Shown: one piece after another, positions 5,913-14,164 of the stretch
Layout: every line of letters begins with the position of its first letter
Numbering within the stretch: the stretch's first letter is position 1
Assembly: GCA_038521865.1 (NCBI GenBank)
Contig: JBCBKO010000003.1
Span: 1 to 64,000 of the forward strand
Direction: 5' to 3'
Length of the DNA stretch: 64,000 nucleotides
Source: CALBPI01 sp038521865
GTDB taxonomy: Bacteria; Pseudomonadota; Gammaproteobacteria; Steroidobacterales; Woeseiaceae
Translations under genes and position numbers: made by a program
Notes under the pieces: model-generated
The model's database searches: none
Told to the model about the DNA's origin: nothing
The model's input: the letters and a program-made list of their open reading frames with translations, nothing else

Positions 5913-7391
5913 TCAGTCGACGCGCGCCAGCAACCGAATCACGAACGACGGGGCCCCACCGCCACTGTCGCCGTTCATAGCGCCGGTCAGCGCAATCTGC
6001 ACGCCAGTTACTGCCGCGTCAAACCCATCAGCATCCGGCGTCGGCACATAATCGAACGGCGCGCCACCTCCGGGCTGGTCGCTGAAGCGCACCCCTGTCG
6101 CAAAAGTGAGCGATACACCGCTCGCCACCCCGCCATCGGTGAACACCACCGGATCGCCTGAACCGGTATCCACAAAAAGCGCAAGATCGTCGGGGATGAC
6201 ATCGGTCAACACCAGCGTGTCGGCGTCCACAGCCCCGGCGCCGGTGTTGGAAACACTAAGGTCATACGCTTTGATCGCACCGGGGATGGCGTAGGGGTTG
6301 GTTGTACCGTTCACCGGATCGGAGATCGTCGACGACACCTTGGTCACCTGCAGCTGCGGCAGGTCACGCACATCAAGACAAACATCATCGACGTGCCAGA
6401 AATCGAACGCCAGGCCCGAACCGCCCTCTTGGCGGAATCGAATCCGGAACGCTGCATGCCGCGCGCCGACCGGCATCGCGTAGTTGCGATTGAAAATCTC
6501 GCCGGGCGTCCCGCTGCCACCGAACGTCTCGAGCAGCACCCAGGTATTGCCGGAATCGAGGTACTCGATCGTGAAGTCTTCGATGCCATCGGGGTTTTCG
6601 CTAAACGCATCCGCGCCGCGGCGTACCCAAAGCGACACGGCATCGAACGCCGGATCTGTCGTGTCGATAGCATTCGAAGTGACCGTGACTTGCCCACCGT
6701 TCGTAAACAAGCTCGCGCTGGGTGATTGGAAGGTCGCACTGCTCGTGCCCGCATTACCGCCAGCGGAGGTCACCGTCCAGTTGGTTGATAGTCCGGTATC
6801 AAACTCATCGCAAGTACCGACAACAAGCGCGGACGGTGCAACACGCTCAACGACGCGAATGTCATCGACGTGCCAATAGTCAAAATCGTTGCCGGAGCCA
6901 CCGGTCTGGCGCACCCGCAACGCGGTGTTCGCGTGCAGCGCGTCGGGTGGCAGGAAAACGGTATCCTGAAAAATCTGACCCTCGATCCCGCCGCCGGGAT
7001 ACGTGATCAGGCTCCCCCAACTCGCATCCGCGCGCCGGTATTCGATCGCGAGGTTCTCTCCGCCATCGGGGTACTCGCTGAACGCATCGCTGCCACGCCG
7101 CACCCAAAGGCTCACTTCCGCCGCGGGTACTGCCGCCGAGAACGTTGGGCCAGTAGTGATGACGGGATCGTGGCGCGTGAACAAACCGCGCGTGCCGGAG
7201 TTTGACACATCAGCGCCAGTCAGGATGCCCGAGCGAAATCCGTTGTTCGTGGTCCACGGCGCAATATTGGCGCGCTCGAAATTATCCGAGAACAGCACAT
7301 CGCCGGGCGCAGCAAATGCCGCACCCGGAGCAAGCAGCGCGAACCACGTCATTGCGGCGCGCCAGTGTCTCAGGCGATGGGTCAGGGACAT
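5913..7391 (-). CDS. Secreted protein with duplicated jelly-roll-like domain and DUF11-like domain
   Basis: This 492-residue exported protein has a signal peptide ending near AFAAP. Two homologous units of about 155 residues follow (about 30-185 and 195-345). Each carries SLWVRRG-DAFSE-PDG, an IEY strand, a G-IF motif and FDYWHVDD/FDFWHVDD near its end, which suggests a MAM- or laminin-G-like beta-sandwich with a metal-binding acidic pair. The last 145 residues (LQVTKVSS to the end) look like a DUF11/conserved-repeat Ig-like domain (YDLSVSNTGAGAVDADTLVLTDVIPDDL). It is probably a surface or extracellular adhesin-like protein. It stands alone and converges on the Sel1 gene with a 16-bp gap. 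Function is unknown. Confidence 0.7.
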   Translation of the reverse strand: MSLTHRLRHWRAAMTWFALLAPGAAFAAPGDVLFSDNFERANIAPWTTNNGFRSGILTGADVSNSGTRGLFTRHDPVITTGPTFSAAVPAAEVSLWVRRGSDAFSEYPDGGENLAIEYRRADASWGSLITYPGGGIEGQIFQDTVFLPPDALHANTALRVRQTGGSGNDFDYWHVDDIRVVERVAPSALVVGTCDEFDTGLSTNWTVTSAGGNAGTSSATFQSPSASLFTNGGQVTVTSNAIDTTDPAFDAVSLWVRRGADAFSENPDGIEDFTIEYLDSGNTWVLLETFGGSGTPGEIFNRNYAMPVGARHAAFRIRFRQEGGSGLAFDFWHVDDVCLDVRDLPQLQVTKVSSTISDPVNGTTNPYAIPGAIKAYDLSVSNTGAGAVDADTLVLTDVIPDDLALFVDTGSGDPVVFTDGGVASGVSLTFATGVRFSDQPGGGAPFDYVPTPDADGFDAAVTGVQIALTGAMNGDSGGGAPSFVIRLLARVD

Positions 7392-7532
7392 GCGTCATTG
7401 CAGCCAAATTAACCTGAATACAGTCTATCGAGCAGCGACTTGACATAGCGTGCGAAAGATCACACTGCGAAACATGTGTCCGTAGCATTTTTTTGTTAGC
7501 TTTCAGGCCTTTCTCATCGACAGGCAACCCTC

Positions 7533-9173
7533 ATGGCCGATCGCTCCGGCTTCATTGCGGGCGGGACATCACTCGCCGAAACGCAGGCCGAATACCTCCA
7601 AAAGCTGCTGGCAAGAAATGCCGAAACAGCGTTCGGACGCCGACATGACTTCAGCGACATTGTCGCCGGCGGGGCGTATGCGGATGTGCCGTTTATGCGC
7701 TACGACGAAGTTGCAGGCTTCGAGGATGGCAGTTATTGGCCGGACGCGTCGAACTACACCACCGATCGCATCAGTGCGTGGTTCCTGACCAGCGGCTCGT
7801 CGAGCACACCAAAACGCATACCGGTAACCAGCAGTCTCGTTCGCGAAAAAGCGGGTGCGTTCTCTTTGTTCTGGGATGCGATCTATGCCGACCACCCGGA
7901 ACTGCGTACCGGCAAAATCATCGCCAACTTCGGCGACAGCGGACACAGCGCCCGCGACGGCAACAACATGTTGGAGGTTTCCGAAACTACCTTCTGGAAC
8001 CAACGCATGCAGGGTTTCCAGGCAAGCGACCGCTGGCCGATTCCGCGTCAAATCACGGCGATCGAATCCCCTGAGTGGCGCTACTACGCAGCAGCACGTT
8101 TGGCACTGCAAGGTGAGCTGCACGCAATGATGGGGTTGAATCCGTCGACGCTGCTCAAGTTTTGTGAGGTGCTCACAACGCACGGCGATGCACTCGCTGC
8201 AGGACTCAAGCAAGGCAACTGGGGCGTAGCAGCGCTGGATGATGCATCGTTGCCCGAAAAACTCACCAGCCGTTTGGCCACATCGCCCGAGGCGGCAAGC
8301 CGACTTATCACCGCAATTAGCACATCGGGCAAAACGCGGCTGCCCGACATCTGGTCAACACTCGAACTGATTATCTGCTGGCAGTCCGCACTGGTCGGTC
8401 CGTACCTGAACCTGCTGCGCGAACACTCAGGCGGCGTTGCCTATCGCGACTACATCACTCAGTCGAGCGAATGCATCATGGCCATTCCGATGGTCGACGA
8501 CGACTGCGGTGGGTTGCTCGCCTACCAGACGCACTACTACGAGTTCATCCCCGAGTCCGAAGCCGAGGCGACCCGCCCTCGCACGCTCGGCGCGCACGAA
8601 CTCGAACAGGATGGGCGCTATGAACTGGTCGTCACCACGGGAGGCGGCCTCTACCGCTATCGCACCGCCGACTGCATGCAGGTCGTCGGGTTCGACAACG
8701 GCATTCCGCATTTGAGTTTCCAATATCGACTCGGGCGCACGTCGAGCATCACCGGCGAGAAACTCACCGAGGCGCAGGTACTCGATGCCCTTCGCACGAT
8801 GACCGGCCCAACCGCATTCCATCGTCAGGATGTGATCGTGCATCCGCGTACCGGGGAACGACCGCACTACGCGTTGTTAAGTGCGGCAAGCAACATCACC
8901 GCAGGCACCAGCGATGCGGACCTCAGCGTGCTCGCCAACGCATTTCACGATGCGCTGTGTGCCGCTAATGGTGAGTACGCAGATAAGTGCGCATCGCTGC
9001 GACTCGGCAAACCGAGTGTGGTGGTCGTGACCGACAAAGACATCGCCGCGCTACATCGAAAACTGCGTGCAAGCCACGTCGGCGACGACCAGTACAAACC
9101 CGGCGTCCTGCGACGCGAGCATGATCTTGATGCCAGCATGACCGTCGTGCGCGAAGCCCATGCAGATACGTAG
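7533..9173 (+). CDS. GH3-family acyl-acid amido synthetase
   Basis: This is a 546-residue member of the GH3 (auxin-responsive promoter) family, adenylate-forming enzymes that join a carboxylic acid to an amino acid through an acyl-adenylate. The N-terminus NAETAFGRRHDF and the ATP-binding motif LTSGSSSTPKRIP (about residues 88-100) are typical. YITQSSECIMAIPM (about 305) matches the second motif. GLYRYRTADCMQVVGF (about 370) and SSITGEKLTEAQV (about 405) match the third motif and the hinge. It heads a five-gene plus-strand operon, and the next gene overlaps it by 14 bp. GH3 enzymes are best known in plants and are sporadic in bacteria. The substrate is unknown. A carrier protein and a second ligase next door imply a specialised product. 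Confidence 0.85.
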   Translation: MADRSGFIAGGTSLAETQAEYLQKLLARNAETAFGRRHDFSDIVAGGAYADVPFMRYDEVAGFEDGSYWPDASNYTTDRISAWFLTSGSSSTPKRIPVTSSLVREKAGAFSLFWDAIYADHPELRTGKIIANFGDSGHSARDGNNMLEVSETTFWNQRMQGFQASDRWPIPRQITAIESPEWRYYAAARLALQGELHAMMGLNPSTLLKFCEVLTTHGDALAAGLKQGNWGVAALDDASLPEKLTSRLATSPEAASRLITAISTSGKTRLPDIWSTLELIICWQSALVGPYLNLLREHSGGVAYRDYITQSSECIMAIPMVDDDCGGLLAYQTHYYEFIPESEAEATRPRTLGAHELEQDGRYELVVTTGGGLYRYRTADCMQVVGFDNGIPHLSFQYRLGRTSSITGEKLTEAQVLDALRTMTGPTAFHRQDVIVHPRTGERPHYALLSAASNITAGTSDADLSVLANAFHDALCAANGEYADKCASLRLGKPSVVVVTDKDIAALHRKLRASHVGDDQYKPGVLRREHDLDASMTVVREAHADT

Positions 9174-10263
9174 CATCACGCTGAACCGGGCGCGCATCCC
9201 GTTTCGCCAAGCGTTCAGTCACGCAGCAGCGAAACGTGCGGAAAGCGATGTGATTCATGTGGCGATCACCGACGATTCCGGTCACACCGGCTTCGGTGAG
9301 ATACAGGCGCGCCCATATGTCACCGGCGAGGACAACGACTCGGTGTTCGAACACACGGCACCGGCACTCGCAGAGCAACTGCTCAACGTCGCACTGACCG
9401 ATTGCGCGAGCGTTGAGCACTGGTTTGCCGCGCACACCGATCGCACGACACAACCCGCCTGCGTGGGCGGCTTCGATCTCGCGCTGCATGACCTCCTGGA
9501 TTTGAACGGTTTACTCGACTGGTCCGACGCACTCGGCCCCGAGCGCACACGCCCCATCGGTAAGTGCATCACCATCGGAGACGATCAGGATGACAAGGCA
9601 CTGATCAAACAGGCTCGCTTCGCGCGACTCTCCGGTTGCACAGTGGCCAAACTGAAAGTCAGCGGGCCAGATGATCTCGAGCGCTGTCAAACACTGCGCA
9701 AACACCTAGGGGCGGCAATCGCTATCCGCCTCGACGGTAACGGGCAGATGACGCTCGATGGCGCGACCGAATTGCTGACTCGGGCAGCAGACCTCGACCT
9801 TCAGTCTCTGGAAGAACCGTTTGACGCCAAAGCGGCCGATATCGATGAGAACCTGCGCACACTGCATGCTGAGACGGGTGTCGCACTGGTCGCGGATGAA
9901 TCCGCCTGCACAGCCGCGGATGTCGAGCGCTGCGCCGAACAATCGACCTACCAGATCATCAACGCACGCATGGGCAAATGCGGCGGTATCACCGGCGTAC
10001 GCGATGTGGTCGATACCGCCCGTAAGCAAGGGCTTGGGCTCGTGTGTGGGACGATGGTCGGCGAGAGTGCAGTATTGCTTCGCTACAGCAAAAAATTATT
10101 GCATCATTGCGACGCGCTGGATTACGTCGAGGGCATCGACCAAAACAAGACGTTGTTGGCAGACGAGGTGATCGTTGCATGCGAGGATGATGCATTGAGT
10201 CACTTCCACTGGCAGCAGGACAAGCGCGAGCAGTTCACGGTGGGGACCAGGAATTTCGGATAA
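9160..10263 (+). CDS. Enolase-superfamily epimerase-like protein (dipeptide epimerase/NSAR type)
   Basis: This 367-residue muconate-lactonising-subgroup protein has a capping domain (about 1-125) and a TIM barrel. Visible active-site motifs are the KxK pair in AKLKVSG (about 165), metal ligands in IRLDGNG (about 192), LEEPF (about 220) and VADES (about 245), and VCGTMVGES near 300. At the position of the second catalytic lysine, four residues before CGG, it reads NARMGKCGG, so the usual Lys appears to be Arg. Close relatives epimerise dipeptides or N-acyl amino acids, which fits a GH3 amide synthetase immediately upstream. The Arg change makes the reaction uncertain, and it may be a dehydratase or a non-standard racemase. 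OSB synthase (MenC) is less likely. Confidence 0.75.
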   Translation: MQIRSITLNRARIPFRQAFSHAAAKRAESDVIHVAITDDSGHTGFGEIQARPYVTGEDNDSVFEHTAPALAEQLLNVALTDCASVEHWFAAHTDRTTQPACVGGFDLALHDLLDLNGLLDWSDALGPERTRPIGKCITIGDDQDDKALIKQARFARLSGCTVAKLKVSGPDDLERCQTLRKHLGAAIAIRLDGNGQMTLDGATELLTRAADLDLQSLEEPFDAKAADIDENLRTLHAETGVALVADESACTAADVERCAEQSTYQIINARMGKCGGITGVRDVVDTARKQGLGLVCGTMVGESAVLLRYSKKLLHHCDALDYVEGIDQNKTLLADEVIVACEDDALSHFHWQQDKREQFTVGTRNFG

Positions 10264-10283
10264 TTGAATCAGGAGCACTATCC

Positions 10284-10520
10284 ATGGCTGAGTCCAAACA
10301 AGAAAAAATCCAGGCGTTCATCGCGACCCTGAACCCTGCCGCGGCAGATGGTCTCGATCCTGACGCCAACCTGCTGCAGGACGAAATTGTCGACAGCGTC
10401 GCCATGATGGATGTCATCGTGTGGCTGGAAGAAACTTTCGATATATCGATCGATCCTGATGACCTCACGCCGGAGAACTTCGGCACGGTCAACAGCATCG
10501 TCTCCTACCTCGACCGCTAG
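10284..10520 (+). CDS. Acyl carrier protein
   Basis: This is a 78-residue carrier protein. The phosphopantetheine attachment serine is in IVDSVAMMDV (serine near residue 37), followed by IVWLEETFDISI and the final helix. The length and acidic character are typical of stand-alone ACPs. A GGAGC-type ribosome-binding site precedes the ATG. It lies between the epimerase-like gene and an AMP-forming ligase, which presumably loads an acid onto it. No ketosynthase or acyltransferase is nearby, so it probably carries a preformed acid through tailoring steps rather than serving fatty acid or polyketide elongation. Confidence 0.88.
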   Translation: MAESKQEKIQAFIATLNPAAADGLDPDANLLQDEIVDSVAMMDVIVWLEETFDISIDPDDLTPENFGTVNSIVSYLDR

Positions 10521-10526
10521 AACACC

Positions 10527-12029
10527 ATGCGCCTGGAACAGGCGTTAGCCCGGGTTGCTACCGAACGCGACGAGCACCTCGCGGTGTCCGTCGTGGGCGG
10601 TGGTTCGCTCACTTATGGCGAGCTGCATGCGCGCGCGACGCACTACGCCGCCGCACTGCAGTCATCGGGCATCGTTGAGGGAGATCGTGTCGGCATCGTC
10701 TCGCGTCACAACGCAGAGGCGATCGCGTTGTTCTGGGGGATCATGACCGCCGGAGCCATCGTCGTGTGGATGAACGATGATGCCAAAGGCAAAGATCTGC
10801 CGGCGGTGTGTGCGAGTGCCGACCCGAAACTGATCGTGGTTCAGGGCGAGAAGCAGCAACGACTGTTCGCCAATAACGATGAGATGTACGAGCGCGTGAT
10901 GGAGCTCGAAGTGTTGGCCGGTATGGCCGTGCTGCCGCCCGAGCCGATTACCGGTGACGAGAACGCGCCTGCGGTCATCGTCTACACCTCCGGTAGTAGC
11001 GGTCGGCCGAAAGGCGTGTGTCTTTCGCACAAGAACCTCTACACTGTCGATCGTTCGGTGATCGAACACATGCCGATCACGCCCGACGACATCTACCTCA
11101 TGGTAGTGCCGTTGCATTACGTGCACGGCATCATGCAGCTGACCGTACACCTGCTTGCCGGCGCAACGCTGCACTTCCATGACAGCTTCCTGTTTCCCGC
11201 ACAAGTCGTCGATGCACTCGTCAACCTGCGCTGCAGCGGCTTCTCCGGCGTCCCGTTTCATTTCAATGCGCTGATGACGCGCGGCAGCCTGCTCGATCGG
11301 GAACTACCTGATCTGCGCTGGGTCACGGTGACGGGTGGCAAGCTTCCGGCCGATGCGATCCTCACGATTCTGGATCGCTTCCCGGAACTCGAATTTCATA
11401 TCGCCTACGGGCAGACCGAGTGCGCACCGCGTGCCACCGCGCTCAAGCCCGACCGTATTCGGCGTAAACCGGATTCGGTCGGCAGCCCCATCCCGAACGT
11501 GACCGTCGAGATCATCGGTGACGACAATACGCCGGTACCGCAAGGTCAGAAAGGCGAAGTCGTTGTCTCTGGCGACAACATCATGCTCGGCTACTGGAAC
11601 GATCCGGAAACCACCGCAGTGGCGATTGACGATCAAGGTCGACTGCGCACCGGCGATATCGGCTACTTCGACGACGAAGGCGATCTGTTCCTCGTCGGCC
11701 GTCGCTCGGCGATGATCAAGTCGGCCGGCGAGCGTATCGTGCCCGAAGAGATCGAGCGCGTTTTAGATGCGCATCCTTCGGTGATGGAGTCTGTCGTCAT
11801 CGGTGTACCGGATGACATGTTGGGCCAGCGCGTCGTCGCTCATGTTCGCGTCGAAGCGCAAGCGAGTCTAGACGATGCGCTCAGCGCTGAACTGCGCACT
11901 CATTGCCTGCGCACCATTCCCCTGCCTCGCGCACCAAGAGAATTCCATCTGTGCCGGGACTTCCCGCGCAAAGCGAACGGTAAGCCGGATCGAGTTGCGC
12001 TCGCCAACCTCGGAGCGGAGGACGCATGA
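10527..12029 (+). CDS. AMP-forming acyl ligase (ANL superfamily)
   Basis: This 500-residue adenylating enzyme has all the standard motifs: P-loop VYTSGSSGRPKG (about 153-164), YGQTEC (about 293), the RTGDIGYFDDEGDL aspartate region (about 373) with hinge GRRSAMIKSAGERI, and the catalytic lysine in PRKANGKPDR near the C-terminus. It starts six bases after the ACP gene, so it most likely activates a carboxylic acid and loads it on that ACP. OSB-CoA ligase or other acyl-CoA synthetase activity cannot be excluded. The stop overlaps the next start (ATGA). Confidence 0.88.
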   Translation: MRLEQALARVATERDEHLAVSVVGGGSLTYGELHARATHYAAALQSSGIVEGDRVGIVSRHNAEAIALFWGIMTAGAIVVWMNDDAKGKDLPAVCASADPKLIVVQGEKQQRLFANNDEMYERVMELEVLAGMAVLPPEPITGDENAPAVIVYTSGSSGRPKGVCLSHKNLYTVDRSVIEHMPITPDDIYLMVVPLHYVHGIMQLTVHLLAGATLHFHDSFLFPAQVVDALVNLRCSGFSGVPFHFNALMTRGSLLDRELPDLRWVTVTGGKLPADAILTILDRFPELEFHIAYGQTECAPRATALKPDRIRRKPDSVGSPIPNVTVEIIGDDNTPVPQGQKGEVVVSGDNIMLGYWNDPETTAVAIDDQGRLRTGDIGYFDDEGDLFLVGRRSAMIKSAGERIVPEEIERVLDAHPSVMESVVIGVPDDMLGQRVVAHVRVEAQASLDDALSAELRTHCLRTIPLPRAPREFHLCRDFPRKANGKPDRVALANLGAEDA

Positions 12030-13387
12030 CCGATCATTCCACCCGTGATCTTCGCGAGTTTCTCGAGTTCGCTGAGTCCAAGGGCAAGTCCGCGTGGCTA
12101 CAAATCGACAAATCGATCTCGCCCAAGTTTATGACGACCGCAGTGGTCACGGGTCTTGCACGCAAGCTGCGCAGCCCGGTGATTCGCTTCAACGACATTG
12201 AAGGCAGCGACTTGCCAACGGTCACCAATATTTGCGCATCTTTGGATCGGGTCGCGCGCAGTGCCGGTATGACTGCAAATGATCTGAACGAGCGTCTGGT
12301 CGGTGCGATGTCGGCGGGTATCAAGCCCGTCGTCCTTGATCGCGACGACACACCTGCGCAACAAGTGGTGCGTGATGCCGATGCGTTCAGTCTTCACGAA
12401 TTGCCAGCGCTCTATTATACCGACACACAGGATGCGCCCTATCTGACATCTGCGCTTGTCGTCGGTCGCGACCCGGACACCGGTGCGCACAATCTGAGTT
12501 TTCATCGACTGATGATCGCCGACGATCACACCTGCGCGATCTACATGACGCCCGGTGGACATCTCGATCAGATATGGCACAAGTACAGTGCCCGTGGCGA
12601 ACCCACACCCTTGGCGGCCGTCGTCGGCAACCACCCATTGTGGTGTTACGGCGCGTTGATTGCTGGAGCGTTGGAACACGAAGACTACGACGTCGTCAGC
12701 GGGTTGCTCGACGCACCACTCGCGCTCACACGATGCTTGTCGCACCCCGAGCTTCAAGTGCCTGCGCTGGCAGAGATGATTTTTGAAGGCGTGATCGAAC
12801 CTGCTGAGACCCTACAGGAAGGCCCGTTCGGTGAGTTCCTCGGCTATGTTGCGGACAAGGCGGCGAGACCAGTTGTACGATTCACCAAGCTTACGCATCG
12901 CGAACAGCCGATCTACCAGGACATCGTCGCGGGCCAGACCGAACACGCCACGATGTCGAGCGTGAGTCTGCGCGCCCGATTGAATCGCGACTACATGCAG
13001 GACGAACCTGCGATACGCGATTTCTGGTTGCCCGCGCCGATGACCATCTTCCTGTCGGTGGAAGAATACGCCGAGGACTTCGACGCACAAGCATTCATGC
13101 AGCGCTTGCTCACTAAAGAGGCATATCTCAAACAGGCGATCGCCTTCGATGCGGATGTCGATCTGCGCAAGCAAGCGAGTGTGCAGATGGCGCTTGCGTG
13201 CTTTACACAACCGGGGCGCGATGTCGCAATCTATACCGACCAGAACGGTAACGGCGTGGATCCGTCAGAAACCGACGGGCGCACCTCCAAGATTGCGATC
13301 GACGCACGCTCGCGCATGCATGCGGTGCGTAATCTCTTGCCGGAGAGTGTCGAGACCGAATTCGATCTCAACGATTGGATTCGCTGA
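12026..13387 (+). CDS. UbiD-family prenyl-FMN-dependent decarboxylase
   Basis: This 453-residue UbiD-like enzyme would reversibly decarboxylate an aromatic or alpha,beta-unsaturated acid using prenylated FMN. Evidence includes NLSFHRLMI (about 152), the E-rich PFGEFLGY motif (about 272) that supplies a catalytic glutamate, and the general UbiD order with the C-terminal DGRTSKIAIDA. The cofactor would come from the UbiX encoded at the far end of the opposing operon. It is translationally coupled to the ligase by ATGA. A UbiX gene in the same locus and the absence of ubiquinone genes make a dedicated tailoring role more likely than ubiquinone synthesis. Confidence 0.87.
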   Translation: MTDHSTRDLREFLEFAESKGKSAWLQIDKSISPKFMTTAVVTGLARKLRSPVIRFNDIEGSDLPTVTNICASLDRVARSAGMTANDLNERLVGAMSAGIKPVVLDRDDTPAQQVVRDADAFSLHELPALYYTDTQDAPYLTSALVVGRDPDTGAHNLSFHRLMIADDHTCAIYMTPGGHLDQIWHKYSARGEPTPLAAVVGNHPLWCYGALIAGALEHEDYDVVSGLLDAPLALTRCLSHPELQVPALAEMIFEGVIEPAETLQEGPFGEFLGYVADKAARPVVRFTKLTHREQPIYQDIVAGQTEHATMSSVSLRARLNRDYMQDEPAIRDFWLPAPMTIFLSVEEYAEDFDAQAFMQRLLTKEAYLKQAIAFDADVDLRKQASVQMALACFTQPGRDVAIYTDQNGNGVDPSETDGRTSKIAIDARSRMHAVRNLLPESVETEFDLNDWIR

Positions 13388-14164
13388 TCAGTTCGCGGTG
13401 CGACCGCCGTCGACATTCAGGGTTTGCCCGGTAATCGAACGACTCTCATCCGTCGCCAGATAATTCACCAATGAGGCAACGTCCTCGGGCGTCACAAGTC
13501 GGCCTGTCGGTGTGTCGTCGATCAGGTCCTGCTCGTGTTCCTCGATGCTCACGCCTTTGATCTTCGCACGCGCACCCTGAGTCTGCGCAAAAAGCTTGGT
13601 CTTCACGTAGCCCGGTTGCACGGCATTTACGGTGATGCCGAGTGCCGCCACTTCCAAGGCCAGCGAGCGCACCATGCCGGCGACCCCCGCTTTGGAAGCC
13701 GCGTAGATCGCGTTGTAAGGCGCACCAACCTCTGCAGAAATCGAACCGACGTGGATGATGCGTCCAAAACGAGCACGAATCATCGGGCGCAACGCCGCAC
13801 GGGAGATATTGAACGCACCGAGTGTGTTCACACGCACTACCCGCTCCCAATCTGCATCCTTGCCGAGCAATACCGGTGCGATGTAACTCACTCCTGCGCA
13901 GTTGACCACCGCGCTCAAGCCACCATGGTCGGCGGCCACCTGCTTCACCACGACGCGGCATTCATCGCCATCATCGATCAGCAGTTTCACCGGGTGGAGC
14001 ACGCGCTTACCGTTGGCGAGCGCTTCACACGCCTGCTCTGCCTGTTCGATCGTACGCCCGGAGATCACCACAAGGTGACCGGCGTCAGCCAATCGTTCGC
14101 AGATCGAAGCCCCAATGTCTCCGGTGCCGCCGACGACCAGTACCGCGCCATCACTCATCCCCAT
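13388..14164 (-). CDS. Short-chain dehydrogenase/reductase, FabG-like
   Basis: This 258-residue NAD(P)-dependent SDR has the nucleotide-binding glycine motif GGTGDIGASI (about 12-21), NCAGVSYIAPV (about 87), catalytic serine in HVGSISAE (about 138) and the YxxxK pair in YAASK (about 152-156). The C-terminus GQTLNVDGGRTAN is classical FabG type. It is the last gene of the minus-strand operon, and its start region overlaps the flavoprotein stop. The second methionine (14158) gives an exact ATGA overlap and may be the real start. Its stop abuts the UbiD stop on the other strand. It probably reduces a keto group on the locus product. Confidence 0.88.
   Translation of the reverse strand: MGMSDGAVLVVGGTGDIGASICERLADAGHLVVISGRTIEQAEQACEALANGKRVLHPVKLLIDDGDECRVVVKQVAADHGGLSAVVNCAGVSYIAPVLLGKDADWERVVRVNTLGAFNISRAALRPMIRARFGRIIHVGSISAEVGAPYNAIYAASKAGVAGMVRSLALEVAALGITVNAVQPGYVKTKLFAQTQGARAKIKGVSIEEHEQDLIDDTPTGRLVTPEDVASLVNYLATDESRSITGQTLNVDGGRTAN

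Noticed and set aside
9160..12029. Reading the enolase-superfamily and AMP-ligase genes as MenC/MenE of menaquinone synthesis
   Set aside because: No MenA, B, D, F or H neighbours, an ACP lies between them, and a GH3 gene leads the operon; the dipeptide/NSAR-type motifs fit better.
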